Positions 1-7,193 of a stretch of DNA of 41,839 nucleotides are shown here, piece by piece. Source of the DNA: Acidimicrobiaceae bacterium (GTDB lineage: Bacteria > Actinomycetota > Acidimicrobiia > Acidimicrobiales > Poriferisodalaceae). A program made the translations under genes and the position numbers. The notes below the pieces were generated by a model that was not told the DNA's origin, made no database searches, and saw only the letters and a program-made list of their open reading frames with translations. The DNA is taken from contig JAPOPC010000024.1 in the NCBI GenBank assembly GCA_026713105.1, forward strand, positions 1 through 41,839, in the 5' to 3' direction. Position 1 is the first letter of the stretch; each line of letters begins with the position of its first letter.

Positions 1-34
1 CAACGACAACGCACGCGTAAGGTCAACAGCCACA

Positions 35-85
35 GGGATCCTCCCGAATCGGGGCAACAAGACACCTCCGATTCTGGGGGATCCC
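35..85. terminator. Inverted repeat, likely terminator of the PD40 gene
   Basis: Positions 35-52 and 68-85 form an 18-nt inverted repeat with 16 matches and a 15-nt loop. It lies 20 nt past the stop of the minus-strand PD40 gene. No T-run follows on either strand, so this is either a non-canonical actinobacterial terminator or a plain structural repeat. Confidence 0.5.
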
Positions 86-105
86 TCCCTATCGAGCCGG
101 GACCC

Positions 106-1074
106 TCACCGAGCTACTCCACGCGCAAACGCGAAGCGCCACCAATCGGGGTTGATCTCGTGGCCTTCCATTGCGGTAACCTGGGTGATCTTCCCGGTGC
201 TGAGCTCGAGGATGGCGATATTCGATTCACCCGCGATGGCGCTACCTTCGCGTGTCTCGTGGATGCTGAGCGCCAAGCGGGTGCCGTCAGGCGACCAAGA
301 CAGCTTGCTCTTGGGGTTGATCGGCAGTGCGCCCCTGAGATTGCTTTCGGGAGGCAACCTCTTGCTATTGGTTCCGTCAGGATTCATGATTTTCAGCCCT
401 GACGAACTGAAGGCAATCAGTGAACCGTCAGGAGACCAGGCCGGCTCCGTTCCTCCACCGAGTTTCCGGGTCAGATCGACTGGGTTCCGCCCATCGGAAT
501 CCATGACCACGATGTACCACTCGTGGTTGGACTGGTTATTGCGACCGAATACCAGCCTGCGACTGTCAGGCGACCAGCTCGGATTGCTGTCCTCGACCGC
601 GCCGCTGGTCAATTGGACCGGATTCGATCCGTCACGGTTGACCGTCCAGATGTGGCTCCGGAAAGGATCAAAGGTCAATCCGTTGAAGGCGATCTTGGAG
701 CCGTCGGGCGACCATGCGGGTAATGCGGGTGAAGCGTCACCGATGAACAGCACCCGATCGTTGGTGCCGTCCGGTTCGGCGACCTCCAGCGCTGCTCCGT
801 CGATGTAGGCAATGTGCCGGCAATCGGGCGACCAGCTCGCTTCCATCGTCCATGGACTTTCGAGCAGTTGTACCGGCGCATCAGTTGGTGTGCCACCGCA
901 CGGCCCCACGGCTGCATCTTCGGTTTCCGACTCGGCGTCGTCGCTTGCAGCCTGGTAGGCCTCAATGGCCGCGCTGGCGACGGCTGCTTCGCCGCTGACC
1001 GATGCCGGGTTGCGCCGGCTGCGCGTCACCGAGCGAGCGCCGAGGAGCCTCGCGTCGGCGAGCAGAGATGTCAC
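106..1074 (-). CDS. PD40/TolB-like beta-propeller protein with a permease-like N-terminus
   Basis: The protein has 322 residues. From about residue 78 it carries five WSPD-type PD40 repeats (ASWSPD, PAWSPDG, PSWSPDS, PAWSPDG, LSWSPDG), the signature of TolB-like beta-propellers that usually bind peptides or proteins outside the cytoplasm. Such proteins normally have a signal peptide or membrane anchor, and none is visible here. Instead the first 22 residues (LLADARLLGARSVTRSRRNP) look like the cytosolic start of an ABC-2/DrrB-type permease. The GTG start overlaps the stop of the upstream ABC ATPase as GTGA, which is how ATPase-permease pairs are usually coupled. I infer a deletion that joined a permease start to a PD40 gene. 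The family call is firm; the function is unknown. Confidence 0.75.
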   Translation of the reverse strand: MTSLLADARLLGARSVTRSRRNPASVSGEAAVASAAIEAYQAASDDAESETEDAAVGPCGGTPTDAPVQLLESPWTMEASWSPDCRHIAYIDGAALEVAEPDGTNDRVLFIGDASPALPAWSPDGSKIAFNGLTFDPFRSHIWTVNRDGSNPVQLTSGAVEDSNPSWSPDSRRLVFGRNNQSNHEWYIVVMDSDGRNPVDLTRKLGGGTEPAWSPDGSLIAFSSSGLKIMNPDGTNSKRLPPESNLRGALPINPKSKLSWSPDGTRLALSIHETREGSAIAGESNIAILELSTGKITQVTAMEGHEINPDWWRFAFARGVAR

Positions 1075-1994
1075 TGCGGGCTATTGCCCGTCAGTTGCAG
1101 GAAGACCTCATCCAGGGTCGGTTGCCGCAACGAAATGTCTGCCAGCTTGATGCCGTGGAGACTGGCGATGATCTGACTGAGGGCATCAGGTTCAGCATCG
1201 GCGATAGTGACCGATCCGGCCTCACGGTCCACGGCAGGCGCACCGAAGGACTTCATCGCCGTTGCGCACTCGTCCAGCCGGGACAGCTCCACAGGAGACA
1301 CCACGCATGCGTAGCCGCCGGAGCGCTTCTTCAGCTCGGCGGGGGTGCCTTCGGCTGCGACGCGTCCTTGGTCGATGACCACGATGCGGTCAGCGAGCTG
1401 GTCAGCCTCCTCCAGATACTGCGTGGTCAGTACGATGGCGTGGCCATCCGCCCGCAGCTCCCGAACGACGTTCCACAACTCGGCACGGCTGCGTGGGTCG
1501 AGCCCGGCGGTGGGTTCATCCAGAAACAGCACCGGGGTTGGCACTACCAGGCTTACAGCCAGGTCGAGTCGCCGACGCATACCGCCCGAGTAGGTGCCCG
1601 CACGCTTCGACGCGAAGTCGGCGAGGCCGAATCGCGCGAGCAGCTCATCGGCGCGGGAAGCAGCAGCGGCCTTCGACAGCGAGCGGAGCCGGCCAAAAAG
1701 CACGAGGTTCTCGCGACCGGTCAGCATGTCATCGAGCGCTGCGAATTGCCCTGTCAGCGAGATGATCTCGCGGACCGCGCGTGGCGCCGTCAGCACGTCA
1801 TGCCCGCCTACCCACGCGCGTCCTGAATCGGGGATCAGCAGGGTTGACAGCACGTTGATGGTGGTGGTCTTTCCAGCGCCGTTGGGCCCAAGCAGCCCCA
1901 CCAGTTCGCCGGTCTTCACGTCAAAACTCACGTCGTCGAGCGCAAGTGCATCTCCGAATCTGAGGGTGAGCCCTTCGATCCGTATGGCAGGCAT
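1071..1994 (-). CDS. ABC transporter ATPase, DrrA-like drug-export type, without its permease
   Basis: This is the ATP-binding subunit of an ABC-2 exporter of the DrrA/CcmA class. Walker A is GPNGAGKTT, the signature is SGGMRRRLDLA, Walker B is VLFLDEPTAGLDPRSR, and a DrrA-type C-terminal domain ends with TLDEVFLQLTG. I place the start at the ATG at 1994 (MPAIRIEGLTLRFG), giving about 307 residues. The frame stays open to 2114, but the extra 40 residues are Ser/Ala/Arg-rich and unlike the family. No permease follows: the next gene overlaps by GTGA and encodes a PD40 protein. The ATPase is therefore orphaned unless a permease lies elsewhere. It runs in the same direction as hisG after a gap of about 205 nt. 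Confidence 0.88.
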   Translation of the reverse strand: MPAIRIEGLTLRFGDALALDDVSFDVKTGELVGLLGPNGAGKTTTINVLSTLLIPDSGRAWVGGHDVLTAPRAVREIISLTGQFAALDDMLTGRENLVLFGRLRSLSKAAAASRADELLARFGLADFASKRAGTYSGGMRRRLDLAVSLVVPTPVLFLDEPTAGLDPRSRAELWNVVRELRADGHAIVLTTQYLEEADQLADRIVVIDQGRVAAEGTPAELKKRSGGYACVVSPVELSRLDECATAMKSFGAPAVDREAGSVTIADAEPDALSQIIASLHGIKLADISLRQPTLDEVFLQLTGNSPQ

Positions 1995-2199
1995 CGCCTC
2001 GCCGGCCGCATTGTCGCAAGGGGCTGAGTCGCTGGGCAAAGCCGCGGCCCGGGCGGCGCGTAAGCGACGCGAGCTTGAGCTGGAGCAAACTGGCACTGCG
2101 TCGGAAAGGTACACCTGTCCACGCTGCGTCCAGGGAACGATCCCCGAACTCGATATCTCGCCGAATCCGATGTCGTCGAGATGCCTGTTGTGCGCAGGC

Positions 2200-3075
2200 T
2201 CAGGGGACGATCTTGGAGATCGGCATCTCGACGATGTCGGTTGCGCCGCGTTCGATCAGCTCGGGGATCAGCACGTTGATCGTCTGCTTCGGCGCCACCG
2301 TCTCGACGGCGTAGGCCTCGCCGCCCCACAGCTCGTTCACGGTCGGAGCCTTCATCGAAGGCAGCACGTCTACCACGGCGTCGAGGTGCTCACGGGCAAC
2401 ATTCAGCTTCACCAGCACCTTGCCGCGAGCATCGAGCACACCGTCGAGCAGCGTCTTGATCTGGGTCATCGCACGCCGCTTGGCCGGGTCGTCGTACGCG
2501 GCCCGGTTGGTGAAGATCTCGGTGTAGCTCGTGAGGATCTCGTCGATGATGCGCAGGCCCGCAGCCCGCAGGGCCCGGCCGGTCTCGGTGACGTCGACCA
2601 CCGCGTCCACGATCTCGGGCGCCTTGGCCTCGGTTGCGCCATAGCTCAGCCGCACATCAGCATTCACGCCTCGCTCAGCGAAGAACCGTCGAGTCAGCAC
2701 CGGATACTCGCTCGACACCTTCACCCCGTCGGGCAGGTCGGCGATCGCCTGGTAGTTGCTGGCATCAGGCACTGCGACCACGATGCGCACCGGCCGCGCC
2801 GTGGCCTTGGAGTAGCGCAGCTCGCCCAGCGAGACCACGTCGCTGTCGGTCTCTTCGATCCAGTCGCGTCCGGCGATGCCGAGATCGAACAATCCGTCAG
2901 CGACGTACGACGGGATCTCCTGGGGTCTCAGGATGCGAACGTCGTCGATGCGTGGATCGTCGACGGTGGCGCGATAGTCCACCGCCGAGCCCCTGCGAAC
3001 TGGCAGGTCAGCATCGGAAAACAGCTGCAGGGTCGCCTGTTCCAGCGAGCCCTTGGGGAGCACGAGCTTGAGCAT
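2200..3075 (-). CDS. hisG: ATP phosphoribosyltransferase, long form with regulatory domain
   Basis: HisG catalyses the first step of histidine biosynthesis, condensing ATP with PRPP to phosphoribosyl-ATP. The start at 3075 gives MLKLVLPKGSLE, the usual HisG beginning; an upstream in-frame start adds eight Pro/Arg-rich residues and is less likely. The PRPP-binding segment (VVDVTETGRALRAAGLRIID) and an extra C-terminal domain of about 75 residues are present. That identifies the long, hexameric, histidine-feedback-inhibited class that needs no HisZ. The product is 291 residues, normal for long HisG. No other his gene is in the window; in many actinobacteria hisE sits next to hisG, but not here. 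Confidence 0.95.
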   Translation of the reverse strand: MLKLVLPKGSLEQATLQLFSDADLPVRRGSAVDYRATVDDPRIDDVRILRPQEIPSYVADGLFDLGIAGRDWIEETDSDVVSLGELRYSKATARPVRIVVAVPDASNYQAIADLPDGVKVSSEYPVLTRRFFAERGVNADVRLSYGATEAKAPEIVDAVVDVTETGRALRAAGLRIIDEILTSYTEIFTNRAAYDDPAKRRAMTQIKTLLDGVLDARGKVLVKLNVAREHLDAVVDVLPSMKAPTVNELWGGEAYAVETVAPKQTINVLIPELIERGATDIVEMPISKIVP

Positions 3076-3194
3076 GGGCGGCAACGGTACCCGCGGCACC
3101 CCCGGGAGCTGTGGTGGTTTTCCTGGTGCCCTGACGGGCCCGCTGCTCGCTGCCGGGCCTGCCGGGCGTGGACGCGCCGGCTCTGGCGCAGGGC

Positions 3195-3659
3195 CTATTC
3201 CGCGGCAGTCTGCTGCTTGTGGATCTCCACGTAGGCCAAGCGAATCTGCTGCAACGCGCCCCGCAGGGTCTCGCCGGCGGGCAGCTGGTCGGCCAGGTGG
3301 TCCACCAGAAGCCCCAACGCGTCGATCGGCAGCCTCGCCTCGGCCAGGTCGGGAGGCTCCCGCCGCAGGTGCAAGGCGGCCAGCTCGAACAGCCCCATCA
3401 TGTGGTTCTGGACGATCTCGGCTGCCGGCACCGAGACGAGCTGCTCTTGGGCTTCGCGCAGCTGCGCTTGCATCTCGGCCAGCTCTTCGGGGTCGAACGG
3501 CTCGCCGGTGCGTGGGTCGATCGGAAGACCCGTCTCGGGATCGATGTCGAACGCGCCCTCGACGTCGCCGCCGCCATCATCGGCCTGCTCGGGCGGCGTC
3601 TCACCGGCGCTCTCGCGAGGAACTCGATGCTCACCCTCGGGCGTCCACAACGTGCTCAT
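3195..3659 (-). CDS. DUF1844 family protein next to infC
   Basis: A protein of 154 residues from the ATG at 3659, chosen because GGGAGAGG lies about seven bases upstream. The N-terminal half is acidic and low-complexity, with near-repeats of IDPETGLPIDPRTGEPFDPE. The C-terminal 80 residues (VPAAEIVQNHMMGLFELAALHL, then DLAEARLPIDALGLLVDHL) match the all-helical DUF1844 pattern. DUF1844 genes lie divergent from infC in Streptomyces and relatives, as here, which supports both the call and the high-GC Gram-positive assignment. The molecular function is not known. Confidence 0.8.
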   Translation of the reverse strand: MSTLWTPEGEHRVPRESAGETPPEQADDGGGDVEGAFDIDPETGLPIDPRTGEPFDPEELAEMQAQLREAQEQLVSVPAAEIVQNHMMGLFELAALHLRREPPDLAEARLPIDALGLLVDHLADQLPAGETLRGALQQIRLAYVEIHKQQTAAE

Positions 3660-3775
3660 CGGCAACCTCTCCCCGTCGTTTCGCTGCGCTGGCCTGCATC
3701 GACGCCGCGGCGCCCCCGTATCGGCCTGCGCCGGCGCGTCAACGCCACCGCAGTGCCGCCCTCGGCCAGCGCTGT

Positions 3776-3912
3776 TACCCTACGGCCCTTACAACTGGAA
3801 CAAGCGGGGTCTGACCCCCACCGAACCGCCCGAGGGCGCGTTCTGGTACTGGGCTCGAAACGGATGCCGCGTGGACGAGGAGCGTCCTTTGGACAAGCGA
3901 GTACGGCCATAG
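3776..3912 (+). promoter_or_regulatory. infC operon promoter and leader with a possible minicistron
   Basis: TACCCT at 3776-3781 is a plausible -10 element. The leader contains a short hairpin (GGGGTC, TGA, CCCC) near 3807. GAGGAG at 3877-3882 is the best ribosome-binding site before infC, but at normal spacing it points to the TTG at 3889, which opens a seven-codon frame (MDKRVRP) ending at TAG 3910-3912. That stop overlaps an in-frame ATA (3909) of infC. The minicistron is an inference. Confidence 0.4.
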
Positions 3913-4472
3913 CACGCGCAAGCGACGGTGACGCCCGGATCAACGAGGACATCAGAGTCCGCGAGGTCCGATTGGTCGCACCCGACGGTGAGCAGATCGG
4001 CATCAAGTCGGTCCCTGAGGCCCTGCAAATCGCCCGCAACTTGGACTTGGACCTCGTCGAGGTGGCGCCCAACGCCGCCCCGCCGGTCTGCCGGATCATG
4101 GATTACGGCAAGTACAAGTACGAGGCGGCACAGCGGGCCAAGGAGTCGCGACGCAAGTCGACGCACACTGGGCTGAAGGAGATGAAGTACCGGCCCAAGA
4201 TTGGGACCGGCGACTTCGGCACCAAGACGTCCAAGGTCAGCAAGTTTCTCGAGGACGGCCACAAGGTCAAGGTCACCGTCATGTTCAGGGGGCGCGAAGT
4301 GTTCCATCCTGAGCTCGGCGGCCAGATTCTCGAGCGGGTTGCCGAAGCGGTCGCCGACGTCGGCAAGGTCGACCAGTTCCCCCGTCTCGACGGGCGCAAC
4401 ATGACGATGTTGCTGAGTCCCGACCGCGCTTCCCGCCAGCGTCGCAAAGCCGCAGATCCGCCCAGCGACTGA
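3864..4472 (+). CDS. infC: Translation initiation factor IF-3
   Basis: IF-3 binds the 30S subunit, prevents premature 50S joining and proofreads the start codon. The conserved N-domain begins at ARINEDIRVREVRLV, followed by LDLVEVAPNAAPPVCRIMDYGKYKYE. The C-domain has KEMKYRPKIGTGDF and KVTVMFRGRE. The only nearby canonical start is the ATG at 3864, listed here. However, codons 3867-3911 use GGA, CGA, TTT, CAA and AGT, unlike the strongly GC-ending codons of the rest, and no ribosome-binding site precedes 3864. Translation may instead begin at the ATA at 3909. Rare starts are well known for infC because IF-3 represses its own synthesis through them. rpmI and rplT follow as usual. Confidence 0.93.
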   Translation: MPRGRGASFGQASTAIARASDGDARINEDIRVREVRLVAPDGEQIGIKSVPEALQIARNLDLDLVEVAPNAAPPVCRIMDYGKYKYEAAQRAKESRRKSTHTGLKEMKYRPKIGTGDFGTKTSKVSKFLEDGHKVKVTVMFRGREVFHPELGGQILERVAEAVADVGKVDQFPRLDGRNMTMLLSPDRASRQRRKAADPPSD

Positions 4473-4587
4473 GGTGCAGCCGGTGCGTGCGGCCTGAGGC
4501 ACGGCGCTCGCTGTACCGCCCAGATCCCGCGCCGACAGCCGGTGCGGGCCACATTGATCGAGCCACCACAACCAAGGCAGCAAATCC

Positions 4588-4782
4588 ATGCCCAAGATGA
4601 AGACCCACAGCGGCGCCAAGAAGCGCTTCAAGACCACCGGTACCGGCAAGCTCGTGCGCCGCAAGCGCAATCGCAACCACCTGCTGGAGAAGAAGTCGTC
4701 GGCGCGCAAGCGGCGACTGGCACTCGAAGGCGAAGTGTCTGCGGCCGACGCCAGGCGCATCAACCGGATGCTGGGCCGCTGA
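4588..4782 (+). CDS. rpmI: 50S ribosomal protein L35 (bL35)
   Basis: A 64-residue, highly basic protein of the large ribosomal subunit. It starts [15 protein letters not shown] and carries [20 protein letters not shown], the L35 family pattern, at the normal length. It sits between infC and rplT, the standard operon order. A moderate AAGG site lies about 11 bases upstream of the ATG. Confidence 0.97.
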   Translation: MPKMKTHSGAKKRFKTTGTGKLVRRKRNRNHLLEKKSSARKRRLALEGEVSAADARRINRMLGR

Positions 4783-4827
4783 GACCCGATCCGGCAGAAC
4801 TGATCCCATCGACACGGGAGGACCAAC

Positions 4828-5196
4828 GTGGCACGAGTCAAGCGATCCGTGGCCAGTCGCACCCGCCGCAAGGCGACGCTGGCTAAGGCGAAGGGCTACT
4901 ACGGCAACAAGAGCAGGTCATTTCGGGCTGCCAACGAGCAGGTCATGCACAGCGGGCAGTACGCGTTCCGCGACCGCAGAGCCCGCAAGGGTGAGTTCCG
5001 GCGCCTGTGGATCCAGCGCATCAACGCTGCTGCACGTCAGAACGGCACCACCTACAGCCGTCTCATGCATGGGCTGGGCATTGCGGGCATCAGTGTCGAC
5101 CGCAAGAACCTGGCTGATCTCGCCGTGAGCGATCCGGCAGCATTCGCTGCGATCGCTGAGCGAGCCGAGGCCGCCCTCACCGACGCAGCCGCCTGA
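4828..5196 (+). CDS. rplT: 50S ribosomal protein L20 (bL20)
   Basis: A 122-residue protein required for early assembly of the large subunit. It begins at a GTG ([15 protein letters not shown]) preceded by a strong GGGAGGA site. [27 protein letters not shown] and the C-terminal [15 protein letters not shown] segment are typical L20. The family can autoregulate its operon by binding its mRNA; I see no clear leader structure for that here. Confidence 0.97.
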   Translation: MARVKRSVASRTRRKATLAKAKGYYGNKSRSFRAANEQVMHSGQYAFRDRRARKGEFRRLWIQRINAAARQNGTTYSRLMHGLGIAGISVDRKNLADLAVSDPAAFAAIAERAEAALTDAAA

Positions 5197-5240
5197 GCAC
5201 ACATCCGCCCTCCAAAGCCGCGCTGGCGCGGCTGTCGCGC

Positions 5241-6011
5241 TTGGTGCGCGACCGGCGCCAGCGAGATGCCTCTGGCCTGGCTGTCGTCGAGGGGCCTCGC
5301 GCGGTCGACGGCGCACTGGCGAGCGGGGCCGTGCTGGAAGCGGTGTTCGCTCGGCCCGAACTGGTTGGCCGATATGCGCCCGAGGCCACCGCCGATGAGC
5401 ATCCCGACGGGCGGCGACTCGGCGCGGATTACCGGGAGCGCATCGGCACGATCTCTTCGGTCCCCGCCGATGAGCTCGACCCTCTCGCCGATGCCATGAA
5501 CCCCCAGGGCGTGCTGGCCATCGCCCAGTTCGCTGACACACCGCTCGAAGCGGCCGTCGGGGCACCGCGAGTGGTGGTGCTCGAAGCTGTGCGCGACCCT
5601 GGCAATGCCGGCGCTGTCGTGCGAAGCGCTGTCGCGGCGGGCTTCGGCGCCGTGATTGCCACCGAGGGAACGACTGACTTGTGGAGTCCCAAAGCGCTGC
5701 GCGGTGCGGCAGGTCTGACGTTCGGGCTCCTGGTGTGCCGGGGGCACACGACCGCCGACGTGCTCAGCGAGCTGTCGGGTGCGGGCCACGTGTGTGTACG
5801 GGCGACTCCCGACGGCGACATCGGGGTGGACGAACTGCCCAGCGCTGACCGCATGGCGCTCGTGGTGGGCAACGAAGCTCACGGGCCATCTGCCGAAGCG
5901 ATCAGCGGCACAGACGTGGCTGTCTCGATTCCGATGCAGCACCCGGTGGACTCGCTCAACGTGGCCGTCGCCGCTGCCGTGCTGATGTACGCCATAAGAG
6001 CGCGCGCCTGA
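5241..6011 (+). CDS. TrmH/SpoU-family RNA 2'-O-methyltransferase
   Basis: A SAM-dependent RNA ribose methylase of the SPOUT fold. All three SpoU motifs are present: DPGNAGAVVRSA (motif 1), LVVGNEAHGPS (motif 2) and IPMQHPVDSLNVAVAAAVLMY (motif 3), the last two forming the trefoil-knot SAM site. The N-terminal part is the L30e-like substrate domain (LAVVEGPRAVDGALASGAVLEAVF). The listed TTG start has no ribosome-binding site. The same frame stays open back into rplT and would give KAALARLSRLVRDRRQ, which matches family N-termini, so a CTG at 5193 overlapping the rplT stop is possible. It is probably a 23S rRNA methylase, given its place after rplT; the exact target is unknown. Confidence 0.9.
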   Translation: MVRDRRQRDASGLAVVEGPRAVDGALASGAVLEAVFARPELVGRYAPEATADEHPDGRRLGADYRERIGTISSVPADELDPLADAMNPQGVLAIAQFADTPLEAAVGAPRVVVLEAVRDPGNAGAVVRSAVAAGFGAVIATEGTTDLWSPKALRGAAGLTFGLLVCRGHTTADVLSELSGAGHVCVRATPDGDIGVDELPSADRMALVVGNEAHGPSAEAISGTDVAVSIPMQHPVDSLNVAVAAAVLMYAIRARA

Positions 6012-6042
6012 AAAATGCCGACCGTTCGGCGGTGCGGACTCG

Positions 6043-6055
6043 TACGATGCCTGCC
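6043..6055 (+). promoter_or_regulatory. -10 element of a leaderless pheS promoter
   Basis: TACGAT at 6043-6048 fits the actinobacterial -10 pattern TANNNT and lies exactly seven bases before the GTG at 6056, the spacing expected when transcription starts on the start codon. No Shine-Dalgarno sequence precedes any of the candidate pheS starts. Confidence 0.5.
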
Positions 6056-7156
6056 GTGAACGGCCCGGCCACCGACGCAGATCTCGACACGCTGCTCGCC
6101 GACATCGATGCTGCCCGCAGCCAGGGGCTCGCTGCAATCGCCGCGGCGTTGAGCACCGACGAGCTGGCACAGGTCGAATCGGGACTGTTCGGTCGCAAGT
6201 CGGCACTCGGGCCCATCAAGCAAGCTCTGGGCTCGCTCGCGCCGGATCAGCGAGCAGGAGTCGGGCGAGCACTCAACGAGGCGCAACAGGAATTGCGCAC
6301 AGCGCACGCGCAGGCCTCCGACGAGCTGGCCGCCGTGGCACGCCGTGAACAGCTGCAGCGGGAATGGCTGGACCTCACCGAGACTCCGCCGGGGCCCGAG
6401 CGCGGGCACCTGCACTTGGTCACCCAGACCACTGAACGTCTCGAAGACGTCTTCGTCGGCATGGGATTCACGGTCTCCGAAGGCCCTCAAGCCGAGACCG
6501 ACTGGTACAACTTCGAGGCGCTGAACCTGCCGGCCGCCCACCCCGCCCGCTCCATGTGGGACACGCTCTACCTGGACCTGGGGGAGCGCACCGAGCTCGG
6601 CGACGGCGAGGGCGGCGAGGCGTCCAACGTGCTGCTGCGCACCCACACCTCGCCCGTGCAGATCCGGGTCATGGAAGTGCAGCCGCCGCCGATCTACACG
6701 ATCTGCCCCGGGCGCGTGTTCCGGCGTGATACCGCGGATGCCAGCCACATGCCGGTCTTCCACCAGCTCGAAGGCCTCGTGGTGGATCGGGGCATCTCCT
6801 TCGCCGACCTTGCGGGAACGCTGGAGGAGTTCACCTCGGCGTACTTCGGCAGGTCGATCTCGTCACGGCTGCGCCCCTCGTACTTCCCGTTCACTGAGCC
6901 GTCAGCGGAATTCGACATCACCTGCGTGATCTGCGAGGGCGCGGGATGCCAGACCTGCCAGCGCACCGGCTGGATCGAGCTGGGCGGCTGCGGCATGGTG
7001 CATCCCAATGTGCTCACCAACTGCGGCATCGACTTCGAGGAATGGACGGGTTTCGCCTTCGGCTTCGGCATCGACCGCCTGGCGCTGATGCGTCACGGCA
7101 TCGACGACCTGCGAGACATGTACTCCAACGACATCCGGTTTCTCAGCCAGTTCTGA
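6056..7156 (+). CDS. pheS: Phenylalanine-tRNA ligase alpha subunit
   Basis: The catalytic subunit of the (alpha-beta)2 PheRS, which charges tRNA-Phe with phenylalanine in the cytosol. An N-terminal coiled-coil region (about residues 10-95) is followed by the class II core: GFTVSEGPQAETDWYNFEALN, motif 2 around FRRDTADASHMPVFHQLEG, and motif 3 GFAFGFGIDRLALMRHGI. The Cys-rich segment CEGAGCQTCQRTGW before GCGMVHPNV is usual for the family. I favour the GTG at 6056 (366 residues) because of the leaderless-type -10; the ATG at 6047 and GTG at 6032 are alternatives. pheT follows after 37 bases. Confidence 0.96.
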   Translation: MNGPATDADLDTLLADIDAARSQGLAAIAAALSTDELAQVESGLFGRKSALGPIKQALGSLAPDQRAGVGRALNEAQQELRTAHAQASDELAAVARREQLQREWLDLTETPPGPERGHLHLVTQTTERLEDVFVGMGFTVSEGPQAETDWYNFEALNLPAAHPARSMWDTLYLDLGERTELGDGEGGEASNVLLRTHTSPVQIRVMEVQPPPIYTICPGRVFRRDTADASHMPVFHQLEGLVVDRGISFADLAGTLEEFTSAYFGRSISSRLRPSYFPFTEPSAEFDITCVICEGAGCQTCQRTGWIELGGCGMVHPNVLTNCGIDFEEWTGFAFGFGIDRLALMRHGIDDLRDMYSNDIRFLSQF

Positions 7157-7193
7157 TGCCGTCCCATCGACCGGTCCCTGGGGGTCAACCCCG

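Noticed and set aside
3168..3863. N-terminal extension of infC to 434 residues
   Set aside because: It runs antisense through the DUF1844 gene and has no IF-3 similarity; IF-3 homology begins only after about 3930.
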